Assembly: GCA_028866335.1 (NCBI GenBank)
Contig: JAGWIL010000090.1
Location: 1 to 6,647, forward strand
From: Rhodospirillales bacterium
Lineage (GTDB): Bacteria > Pseudomonadota > Alphaproteobacteria > Acetobacterales > Acetobacteraceae
Length of the DNA stretch: 6,647 nucleotides
Direction of reading: 5' to 3'
Under the pieces are notes generated by a model, which was not told where the DNA came from, did no database searches, and was given only the letters and a program-made list of their open reading frames with translations. Position numbers and translations under genes: made by a program. This document shows positions 1-6,013 of the stretch, one piece after another (within the stretch, counting starts at the first letter, position 1; the number at the start of each line of letters is the position of its first letter).

Positions 1-590
1 GGGTCTTCCGAATTTTGAGTTATTGGCGCTCCGCGCCCGGCACGGTGTGTCGCGGCATCGTTGAGGCCAAAACCAAAAGCCACACGCGAGAGGAAATCCG
101 CCTCCGCTCCATTCACCGGTCCATCTGCCCTGGCGATTTGGTACAATCCAGCCAAAACTTGCTCCAACACAGCCTTTTCGTCAGAAAAGGCCTGACCAAG
201 CTGGATTGCATAAGTTTCATAACCGGAGGAGCTTTCTCGAGCATTATCAAACAGCCGCGCCACCTCGGCCGCGCTGCCAGGAGGGATAGCAAAGCTTTGT
301 TTAAAAGAGTCTATTTCCAACCGGCTAACTGAACCGTCACATTTACACAGCTTGGCGGCCAATACCGTGACCCCAATCGCAAATACCTGGTCACGCCTGC
401 CCAACATCGAAGCCAGCTTTAGCGGATCAACCGGGGCCACGCGCTCTGCAAAGCCAGAAACACCGGCCGCAAGCCCATTTAATTTTCCCTCATCCGCCGC
501 ATGGCCAAGCGCCGCGCCAAATAAAGCACCTACTGGACCGCCCATGGCAAAGCCCGCCATGCCGCCAATAAACTTCCCCCAATAACTCAT
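1..590 (-). CDS. djlA: DjlA-like membrane-anchored TerB / J-domain co-chaperone (3' end beyond left edge)
   Basis: The minus-strand frame is open from the ATG at 588-590 to the window edge (196 complete codons, no stop). The protein opens MSYWGKFIGG, followed by a glycine-rich hydrophobic stretch to about residue 30 ending in GH. This matches the YWGK plus glycine-rich membrane anchor of DjlA proteins. Two helical TerB-type segments follow: about residues 68-100 (AKLCKCDGSVSRLEID) and about 139-175 (LYQIARADGPVNGAEADFL). Both carry the 'DG-V---E' pattern of TerB domains. The visible part ends at ...NSEDP, which resembles the 'DPYxVLG' beginning of a J domain, so the J domain is inferred to lie just outside the window. 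DjlA is an inner-membrane DnaK co-chaperone with its TerB and J domains in the cytoplasm. An AAGGCGGA ribosome-binding site (595-602) supports the start. It is transcribed divergently from the AsmA-like gene. A TerB-only protein is possible if no J domain follows; the symbol is tentative. Confidence 0.82.
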   Translation of the reverse strand, partial: MSYWGKFIGGMAGFAMGGPVGALFGAALGHAADEGKLNGLAAGVSGFAERVAPVDPLKLASMLGRRDQVFAIGVTVLAAKLCKCDGSVSRLEIDSFKQSFAIPPGSAAEVARLFDNARESSSGYETYAIQLGQAFSDEKAVLEQVLAGLYQIARADGPVNGAEADFLSRVAFGFGLNDAATHRAGRGAPITQNSED

Positions 591-710
591 ATTGTCCGCC
601 TTAGCACAGCTCGGCCCTTGAACCCAATCACACAATGAGACATCACCACGGCGGGATTTAAGGGCTATTGCTCTCAATTTGGTGAACGAAAGACGGGTTC
701 GCGGTTTATC
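591..710. other. Divergent intergenic spacer between djlA-like and AsmA-like genes
   Basis: This 120-bp spacer must hold the promoters for both divergently oriented neighbours. Scanning both strands, I found no convincing pair of -35 and -10 hexamers at normal spacing, and no strong hairpin. In the AsmA frame a TGA at 636-638 closes the upstream reading frame. A 10-codon GTG-started frame (682-714) ends with its TGA overlapping the AsmA TTG start; I do not consider it a gene. Confidence 0.5.
595..602 (-). promoter_or_regulatory. Ribosome-binding site of the djlA-like gene
   Basis: Read on the minus strand, this is AAGGCGGA, ending 4 nt before the ATG at 590; its AAGG part lies 8 nt before it. 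It is the only purine-rich Shine-Dalgarno-like motif near this start and it selects the MSYWGK initiation codon. Confidence 0.55.
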
Positions 711-3539
711 TTGAAGCGTATACACCTCTTCTGGGCGGCGCCTTTGGCGTTTGTGCTCATAATTGCCGCGTTTTTGTTGGCGTTGCCGGCTTTTGTAGCC
801 GCTCCAAAGCATCGCGCTGCAGTTGAGGCTTTCGCCTCCAGGCTAACCGGCCGAGACGTTCATATTAATGGGGCGCTAAGCCTCTCTTATTGGCCGCAAC
901 CTGAGATCACGGCCTCGGGCATCACCATCACAGGGCCAAACAAGGAAGTTATTACCGCGCATGCCTTGGCGTTAGACCTTGCATTGCCCCCTTTGCTGCA
1001 CGGCCAAATCGCGGTTCAAACGCTTGACCTGGACACGCCGACAATCTCCTTCCCATGGCCACTGCCGGGTGGGGTCAGCGCCGTCGCTCCACCGCCATGG
1101 CTGGCTGCGCTACACGCTCACATTAACAATGGACTTATCCGCTTCGGCGCCGTGGATTTCACCGGAGTAAATGCTGATCTATTCACAAGCCCCGGTGGAA
1201 GCTTCAGCGTTTCAGGAACAGGGCAATTAACCCAACATCCTGTCTCGCTCAGCGTTGCAATCGGCAAAACGGCAAGCGACAATTCGGCTCCGCTCTCTAT
1301 CCAAGGAACAGCCTTTGGCGCCGAAGCCATCCTTTCTGGCACCTTAAATACACAAAGCGAGCTGCACGGAGCACTCACACTACGCCTGCCAACCGGCATG
1401 GCTGGCAAAATGCAGATCGAGGCTAACGCTGATGGCATTTCAACATCAAGTTTTTCTTTTAATAGCAGCAAGATAACTGCTTCCGGCAACGCGAAACTGA
1501 GCTTTAATCCACTTACGCTTAAGGCCAACGTCACAGGCAATGATATTGATTTCAGTCAACTTTCCTATCTCCAGGCCGCCTGGCTACCAAATTTCTCTAC
1601 CCAGATTCAGCTAAACGTCGCCAATCCGTTAATTTTTAATAAAAAATTCTCCGCCTTCCGCGGAATATTCAGCACTGGCCCTCATGGCAGCCTGGTCAAC
1701 GACTTGTCGCTCGGGTTGCCGGGCGGCGGCAGTTTAACCGGCAACCTGGCCATGACGCCTGATGCGCGTCTTTCTGGCCATATCAGCCTTTCCGCACCAG
1801 ATTTGTCTGCTATGACCTCTGCCTTTGGTCTCCCGCCAGAGACCGCTTGGGCAACCGCGCATTTGCAGGCCAATCTCGACGGAAATCGTACATCCCCGGA
1901 GCTTAAATCGCTTTCCGGCACGTTGGGACAGGACCATGTAAATGGTCAGATCAACCTATCTCCCGGCCATGCGGCCTTTAAACTTGCTTTCGACCGGCTG
2001 GCTCTCACGCCCCTAGCTGCTTGGTTTGGTCAAAAGCCGCTGGACAAAAATTTCGTCGCTGAAGGTGAATTAACTGCTGAACACGCCGATGCTGGACAAG
2101 TGAAATTCACCAATCTATTCGTAGATGCGGCTTTTGATGGCTCACTGAATATCCGCAGAGCATCTGCGAATTTATATGATGGAATCGCAGGCGGCAACGT
2201 GACGCTTGGTGACAGTTTCAAAGTCAATTCTGCTCATGCCTTTCTTGATGTGCCATCCGCATCGCCCTTAGCTGCCTTGGTGCCCGCGTATTTCAAACTG
2301 CCACCAGGGCTATTACGCGCGCACCTAAACCTGTTGGTAGCCGCCGCGGGCCCGCCCAATGCGCTTTCCACCAGCGCCGTCGCGAAGCTTGGTGATTTTA
2401 CGCTAACTGCTGCGCCTGTTATTGATCTTACAAGGCCGACGCTTAGCGGCGCGGTGTCACTCCGCCACCCGAATGCTATCGCGGCAATGAAACTCCTGGG
2501 GTTCAACGAAGGCTGTGCAAACATGGCTCCAGTGCCCGGATACCCGTTTCAACGGGTTGGGCAGAAATGCATTGCGAATTCAAACGACCCAGCATTGGCC
2601 TTTCCTGGCCCGGGCGCATTGTCACTCGATGCAAGGTTTATCGCTGCACCGCATAATTTTGGGTTGAGTGATTTCGTGCTCAGCGCCGGGCTATTGAACG
2701 CGTCGGGGCAGCTACTGGAAAGCAAAGGCCGTATAATTGGCCAGATAGATGCCGGAACATTAGTTTTACCGCCTGTACCGCCGCGGTTGCAAATTCCCAA
2801 CAATCTACCGTTCTCCGGCGTTGTTACCTGGAAAATTGGGCAACTTCTCTACGCGGGCGAGCATATTTTTGGGCCAAGCGTAGCCACCCTCACAATGGCA
2901 CCAGATAATGCGAGCCTCACACTCTCAAGTGCAAGCTTTGGCAAAGGAAGTGTTTCTGGCAGCGCGTATCTAAGCGTCTCCAACAACGTGCCTCCAGCTT
3001 TAAATATAAAAGTGCTGGCGCAAAACATCGACGTCAACACATTGGATTTTAATAAAAATTATCTGTTTACAGTCGATCATGGTCAAGCCACAGCTTCCGC
3101 CAGCCTTTCCGCGCAGGGCTATAGCGCCAAGGCCATGACAGCAACCCTAAGTGGCAACGCCACTTTCAGCATCAAAAATGGCAGCCTAAGCGGAATATCT
3201 CTGCCTGGCATAGCAGCAGCAATGGGTAAGGCGAATCAACTCGCTCTTACCACAGCTTTCAAAAGCGGCAGCACACCCTTTACCACCATGAGCCTTGCAG
3301 CCACCATAGACAAAGGCAATTGTAGCCTTTCCCAAGCGATACTCTTGGCACCGTCTGGCAAAATCTTAGCAACTGGCGACATCGATCTGTTTGATTCGAC
3401 TCTGGCGTTAAAGCTGGACGCCTCACCGGCCCTTAATCCGCCGGTAACGCTCACCACCCGATTATTTGGAGCCTGGGCAAATCCGAGTCGTAGGCTCGAC
3501 CTGCACGACGCATCGCATTGGGCGCCGGCCCATAAATAA
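711..3539 (+). CDS. AsmA-family inner-membrane-anchored periplasmic protein
   Basis: This 942-residue protein has the layout of the AsmA family. An N-terminal membrane segment spans about residues 7-30, followed by the family pattern of an amphipathic helix and 'TGRDVHINGALSLSYWPQPE' (about residues 46-65). A long series of short beta strands rich in G, S, N and hydrophobics follows, as expected of a repeating beta-groove. The C-terminal AsmA-like module (about residues 820-930) contains IKNGSLSGI and then ATGDIDLFDSTLALKLDASP. Members sit in the inner membrane with the bulk in the periplasm and are linked to outer-membrane assembly or phospholipid transport between membranes; the exact role here is inferred. 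The start is TTG: upstream in frame there is no ATG, GTG or TTG back to the TGA at 636-638, and the next start-like codon (GTG, 753-755) would cut the membrane segment. No clear Shine-Dalgarno precedes it. Only three cysteines are present (602, 620, 871). Composition appears less GC-rich than aroA/cmk. Confidence 0.88.
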   Translation: MKRIHLFWAAPLAFVLIIAAFLLALPAFVAAPKHRAAVEAFASRLTGRDVHINGALSLSYWPQPEITASGITITGPNKEVITAHALALDLALPPLLHGQIAVQTLDLDTPTISFPWPLPGGVSAVAPPPWLAALHAHINNGLIRFGAVDFTGVNADLFTSPGGSFSVSGTGQLTQHPVSLSVAIGKTASDNSAPLSIQGTAFGAEAILSGTLNTQSELHGALTLRLPTGMAGKMQIEANADGISTSSFSFNSSKITASGNAKLSFNPLTLKANVTGNDIDFSQLSYLQAAWLPNFSTQIQLNVANPLIFNKKFSAFRGIFSTGPHGSLVNDLSLGLPGGGSLTGNLAMTPDARLSGHISLSAPDLSAMTSAFGLPPETAWATAHLQANLDGNRTSPELKSLSGTLGQDHVNGQINLSPGHAAFKLAFDRLALTPLAAWFGQKPLDKNFVAEGELTAEHADAGQVKFTNLFVDAAFDGSLNIRRASANLYDGIAGGNVTLGDSFKVNSAHAFLDVPSASPLAALVPAYFKLPPGLLRAHLNLLVAAAGPPNALSTSAVAKLGDFTLTAAPVIDLTRPTLSGAVSLRHPNAIAAMKLLGFNEGCANMAPVPGYPFQRVGQKCIANSNDPALAFPGPGALSLDARFIAAPHNFGLSDFVLSAGLLNASGQLLESKGRIIGQIDAGTLVLPPVPPRLQIPNNLPFSGVVTWKIGQLLYAGEHIFGPSVATLTMAPDNASLTLSSASFGKGSVSGSAYLSVSNNVPPALNIKVLAQNIDVNTLDFNKNYLFTVDHGQATASASLSAQGYSAKAMTATLSGNATFSIKNGSLSGISLPGIAAAMGKANQLALTTAFKSGSTPFTTMSLAATIDKGNCSLSQAILLAPSGKILATGDIDLFDSTLALKLDASPALNPPVTLTTRLFGAWANPSRRLDLHDASHWAPAHK

Positions 3540-3569
3540 AGCCCTTCCGGCAAGCGCCGGAAGAGCTTT
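3538..3569. terminator. Bidirectional rho-independent terminator between convergent genes
   Basis: A perfect 8-bp stem pairs CTTCCGGC (3544-3551) with GCCGGAAG (3556-3563) around the loop AAGC. After one C/A mismatch it extends by 5 bp, AAAGC (3538-3542) with GCTTT (3565-3569). On the minus strand the hairpin is followed by a T-rich stretch (CTTTATTTAT); on the plus strand the T run is short (TTTA). It lies between the convergent ends of the AsmA-like gene (3539) and the zinc-ribbon gene (3595), so it probably serves both, more strongly for the minus-strand gene. The last two bases of the AsmA stop codon are in the outer stem. Confidence 0.75.
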
Positions 3570-3594
3570 AGAATGCCCGTCTGTCTGCGGCGGT

Positions 3595-3921
3595 TTAACG
3601 CTCGTCGTCACCGCCCTCGGTCTGCACGTCGATATCAGCGTCGATCACATCGGTATCGTCATCTAAATCGTCGGCATCTTCGAGAATGTCATCATCATCA
3701 CTATCATCAGGCACTTCCACGTCCACATCATCTGGGTCAAGCGCCGGCTTCACCACCTTTTTCTGCTCTTCCGGCAAGGGCGCTGTCCGCTTCAACCGCG
3801 GTTGCTCAAAAGGCTGCTCGGTTCCGCATTTTGGGCACAAGACCGGTTGCTTGCCAAGATCGAAGAATCGCGCCCCGCAAGAGACGCAAGTGTGTTTTTC
3901 GCCAAGTTCGGGTTTTGCCAT
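3595..3921 (-). CDS. TIGR02300 / FYDLN_acid family zinc-ribbon protein with acidic tail
   Basis: This 108-residue protein starts MAKPELGEKHTC. Two CxxC pairs, C12-x-x-C15 and C29-x-x-C32 (CPKCGT), form a predicted zinc ribbon. Between them is FFDLG (19-23), the equivalent of the FYDLN motif that names the family. From about residue 60 the sequence is almost all Asp/Glu with scattered hydrophobics and is probably disordered. The function of the family is not established; it is common in Alphaproteobacteria, often beside aroA as here. A frame start 10 codons upstream (3951) exists, but the ATG at 3919-3921 is preferred: it has GAGG (3928-3931) six bases upstream and begins the conserved MAKPELG. 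The gene is divergent from aroA and convergent with the AsmA-like gene. A cytoplasmic nucleic-acid or ribosome-associated role would be speculation. Confidence 0.9.
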   Translation of the reverse strand: MAKPELGEKHTCVSCGARFFDLGKQPVLCPKCGTEQPFEQPRLKRTAPLPEEQKKVVKPALDPDDVDVEVPDDSDDDDILEDADDLDDDTDVIDADIDVQTEGGDDER

Positions 3922-3927
3922 GTCAAA

Positions 3928-3931
3928 CCTC
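3928..3931 (-). promoter_or_regulatory. Ribosome-binding site deciding the start of the zinc-ribbon gene
   Basis: On the minus strand GAGG lies six bases before the ATG at 3921. It favours that codon over the in-frame ATG ten codons upstream at 3951 and gives the conserved N-terminus MAKPELG. Confidence 0.65.
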
Positions 3932-3961
3932 GGGTGAGTGAGCCGCATCAATAAGCGCGGC

Positions 3962-3979
3962 GCGATGCCATGCCATCGC
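3962..3979. repeat. Small dyad (inverted repeat) in the divergent spacer upstream of aroA
   Basis: GCGATG (3962-3967) and its complement CATCGC (3974-3979) are separated by six bases (CCATGC), giving an 18-bp dyad. The centre also holds a short tandem ATGCC-ATGCC. It sits in the middle of the 81-bp spacer between two divergent genes, where an operator could act on both. Its arms are short, so chance is a real alternative. Confidence 0.3.
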
Positions 3980-3990
3980 TTCTATGTCAA
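3962..3990 (-). promoter_or_regulatory. Possible promoter of the zinc-ribbon gene (weak)
   Basis: On the minus strand a consensus -35 hexamer, TTGACA, lies at 3985-3990. At 17-bp spacing the -10 position (3962-3967) reads CATCGC, a poor match to TATAAT. The -10 position coincides with one arm of the dyad. The perfect -35 is suggestive, but the poor -10 keeps this tentative. No comparable plus-strand promoter for aroA was found in the spacer. Confidence 0.22.
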
Positions 3991-4002
3991 ACACGTTGAG
4001 CC

Positions 4003-5352
4003 ATGCTAAGCGCGGGCATGGCCCAGCTTCCTCCACGCCCCTACCAATCCAGCAGCCCTGCACACGGCCTTTCTGGCCAGATTAGCGTGCCAGGCGACAA
4101 ATCCATCAGCCATCGCGCCTTAATGTTCGGCGCATTGGCTGTAGGCCAAACCCGCATCTCCGGCTTGCTGGAGGGCGAGGACGTGCTGCGAACCGCCGCA
4201 GCAATGCGGGCCCTAGGTGCCGAAATCACCCGCGACGGTGCGGACTGGCTTGTCTCCGGCCGAGGACTCGGCGGCCTCATCGAACCGGCAGATGTGCTGG
4301 ATATGGGTAATTCCGGTACGGCAGCGCGGCTTCTGGCGGGGATTCTTTCTACACATCCGCTTTATGTTGTGATGACCGGCGACGCCTCGCTCCGTAAACG
4401 CCCAATGGGCCGCGTGATCGACCCCCTTATCGCTACAGGCGCGCAATTCTTTGCCCGCGCGGGCAATCGTCTGCCGCTGACGATTCTCGGCGCACAAGAC
4501 CCGATGCCGCTTTCCTACCGGCTGCCGGTAGCCTCCGCCCAGGTTAAATCCGCTGTGCTGCTCGCTGGGCTGAACGCACCGGGCTACACGGAGGTTGAGG
4601 AACCCGAACCCACCCGCGACCACTCCGAAAATATGCTCCGTCACTTTGGTGCCGAAATAACGGTAACTGAGGCCGGATCTGGCCGACACATTCGTTTGAA
4701 AGGCCAGCCGGAGCTACGTGCCGCCGATGTTGCTGTGCCGGGCGACCCCTCTTCCGCCGCCTTCCCCGTGGCGGCAGCCTTACTGGTGCCGGGCAGCGTG
4801 GTCACCATCGCCAATGTCGGCCTTAACAAGCTGCGCACCGGCTTGTTCCTCGTGCTGCGGGAGATGGGAGCCGAGCTTGCCGTGGCAAACCAGCGCACCG
4901 AAGGCGGCGAGCCTGTGGGCGACCTCACGGCCAGCTTCTCAGAGCTTCGCGCCGTGGACGTGCCGCCCGAGCGCGCCCCCAGCATGATCGACGAATACCC
5001 AATCCTTGCCGTTCTTTGTGCCGCCGCGCGCGGCACCTCGCAGTTACGAGGTCTCTCTGAGCTAAGGGTAAAAGAATCCGATCGTCTTACTGCCACCGCC
5101 GCAATGCTGCGCGTGAACGGGGTGGAGGTGGAGATCGAAGGTGATGACCTGATTGTGCATGGCACTGGCACCATCCCAGGCGGAGGGCTTGTGGAAACTC
5201 ACATGGACCATCGCCTTGCCATGTCCGCTCTGGTTCTGGGTCAAATTTCCTCTCAACCCGTGCAAATCGACGATGCAAGTTTCATAGACACGTCTTTTCC
5301 AGGCTTTCTTAAGCTCATGCGCGGGCTTGGAGCCGAGATGACGGCAGCATGA
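4003..5352 (+). CDS. aroA: 3-phosphoshikimate 1-carboxyvinyltransferase (EPSP synthase, class II)
   Basis: This enzyme transfers the enolpyruvyl group of PEP to shikimate-3-phosphate, the sixth step of the shikimate pathway to chorismate, in the cytoplasm. The 449 residues match the usual length. Signatures in order: [10 protein letters not shown] (29-38; K33, S34 and R38 contact substrate), GNSGTAAR (102-109), [46 protein letters not shown] (327-333; D330 catalytic), and LRVKESDR (354-361; K357 and E358). A C-terminal DHRLAMS and an 'IDTSFPGF' end follow. GDKS, SAQVK and RDHSE mark it as class II. G105 occupies the position that is alanine in the CP4 enzyme. The start is uncertain: M1 (4003) and M6 (ATG at 4018) both precede the conserved region, and neither has a good Shine-Dalgarno. 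It is the first gene of an operon with cmk, overlapping it by 4 bp. Confidence 0.97.
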   Translation: MLSAGMAQLPPRPYQSSSPAHGLSGQISVPGDKSISHRALMFGALAVGQTRISGLLEGEDVLRTAAAMRALGAEITRDGADWLVSGRGLGGLIEPADVLDMGNSGTAARLLAGILSTHPLYVVMTGDASLRKRPMGRVIDPLIATGAQFFARAGNRLPLTILGAQDPMPLSYRLPVASAQVKSAVLLAGLNAPGYTEVEEPEPTRDHSENMLRHFGAEITVTEAGSGRHIRLKGQPELRAADVAVPGDPSSAAFPVAAALLVPGSVVTIANVGLNKLRTGLFLVLREMGAELAVANQRTEGGEPVGDLTASFSELRAVDVPPERAPSMIDEYPILAVLCAAARGTSQLRGLSELRVKESDRLTATAAMLRVNGVEVEIEGDDLIVHGTGTIPGGGLVETHMDHRLAMSALVLGQISSQPVQIDDASFIDTSFPGFLKLMRGLGAEMTAA

Positions 5353-5981
5353 TCATCATCGCCATTGACGGCCCTGCCGCCGCCGGAAAAGGCACTCTGG
5401 CAAAGCGCCTCGCCGCAACGCTCAATCTGCCCTACCTGGATACCGGGTTGCTCTACCGTGCCACAGCCAAACGAGTACTCGAAGCCGGGGGCGATCCAGA
5501 GGACGACAAGGCAGCAACAGCCGCCGCCAAAGCCCTGACCGAAGCAGACACAGCCCGTACTGACCTGCGCGATGCAGCAACCTCTAAAGCCGCAAGCCAA
5601 GTCGCCTCAATTCCCGCCGTAAGGGCCGCATTGCTCGCTTACCAGCGCGAATATGCCAACGCTAATGGCGCAGTGTTGGATGGGCGGGATATTGGTACCG
5701 TGATCTTCCCCCATGCGGACGTGAAACTCTTCGTGACCGCCAGCGTGGAAGCGCGGGCAAAGCGCCGCCAGGCGGAATTCAACGCGAAGGGCGAAAATAT
5801 ACCGCTGGGGGAAGTTGTCGCGGATGTGGCGGCGCGTGATGAAGCAGATCGCACGCGCACCGCCGCACCGCTCATCCCGGCCGAAGATGCAATTCTGATC
5901 GATACGACCACCCTGAACGCAGACGAGGCGTTTCTACGGGCCATCGAAGAGATCAAGAAAAAGCAAACCATCCTTTCTTGA
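5349..5981 (+). CDS. cmk: (d)CMP kinase (cytidylate kinase)
   Basis: This enzyme phosphorylates CMP and dCMP with ATP, recycling pyrimidine nucleotides in the cytoplasm. The 210-residue protein has a P-loop at residues 8-16 (GPAAAGKGT) and YLDTGLLYR at 29-37, whose D31 and R37 belong to the nucleotide-monophosphate site. It also has [12 protein letters not shown] (110-121), the VEARAKRR segment, and RDEADRTR (163-170) with lid/phosphate arginines, then a [11 protein letters not shown] end. It is shorter than the 227-residue E. coli enzyme: the CMP-binding insert after about residue 70 lacks the beta-hairpin carrying NGEDVS-type residues and goes almost directly to [17 protein letters not shown]. 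Such short inserts are, to my knowledge, usual in Alphaproteobacteria. Its ATG overlaps the aroA stop (ATGA) with no strong ribosome-binding site, which suggests translational coupling. The last codons and the stop lie inside a terminator hairpin. rpsA, the frequent next gene in this class, does not follow. Confidence 0.96.
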   Translation: MIIIAIDGPAAAGKGTLAKRLAATLNLPYLDTGLLYRATAKRVLEAGGDPEDDKAATAAAKALTEADTARTDLRDAATSKAASQVASIPAVRAALLAYQREYANANGAVLDGRDIGTVIFPHADVKLFVTASVEARAKRRQAEFNAKGENIPLGEVVADVAARDEADRTRTAAPLIPAEDAILIDTTTLNADEAFLRAIEEIKKKQTILS

Positions 5982-5994
5982 GAAAAGATGGTTT
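5965..5994. terminator. Bidirectional terminator overlapping the cmk stop codon
   Basis: AAACCATC (5965-5972) pairs with GATGGTTT (5987-5994). After a C/A mismatch an inner stem pairs TTTC (5974-5977) with GAAA (5982-5985) around the loop TTGA. The loop and inner stem contain the cmk stop codon (5979-5981). On the minus strand the hairpin is followed by GCTTTTTCTT, a good U tract for ending the aldehyde dehydrogenase transcript. On the plus strand only AAATAT follows, so termination of aroA-cmk would be weaker. It separates convergent genes. Confidence 0.7.
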
Positions 5995-6013
5995 AAATAT
6001 CTGCCCTGGTGAA

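Noticed and set aside
15..585. Plus-strand open frames at 15-332 and 352-585
   Set aside because: They lie antisense to the djlA-like gene, show no family motif, and are low-complexity Ala/Pro/Ser or Arg/Ser sequences; the minus-strand frame carries clear TerB and anchor motifs.
682..714. Ten-codon GTG-started leader frame ending on the AsmA TTG start
   Set aside because: It has no ribosome-binding site and no attenuator-like structure or repeated codon; it is too short to support as a gene.
1118..1540. 140-residue minus-strand frame inside the AsmA-like gene
   Set aside because: Antisense shadow of a gene with strong family features; no recognisable domain or start signal.
3660..3730. Apparent simple repeat of atc/tca triplets
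   Set aside because: Explained by Asp-rich codons of the acidic tail on the minus strand; not a tandem-repeat array.
3573..3941. Plus-strand frames across the zinc-ribbon gene, one rich in serine and one in His/Arg
   Set aside because: They are the antisense reading of the Asp/Glu-rich tail (repeats of atc/tca) and have no independent support.
3922..4002. tRNA or small RNA gene in the spacer upstream of aroA
   Set aside because: No cloverleaf pairing or T-loop sequence; the only structure is a 6-bp dyad.
4213..5174. Minus-strand frames of 158 and 177 residues inside aroA
   Set aside because: Shadows of a GC-rich coding gene; composition is Arg/Ser/Pro-rich and no motif is present, while aroA is unambiguous.
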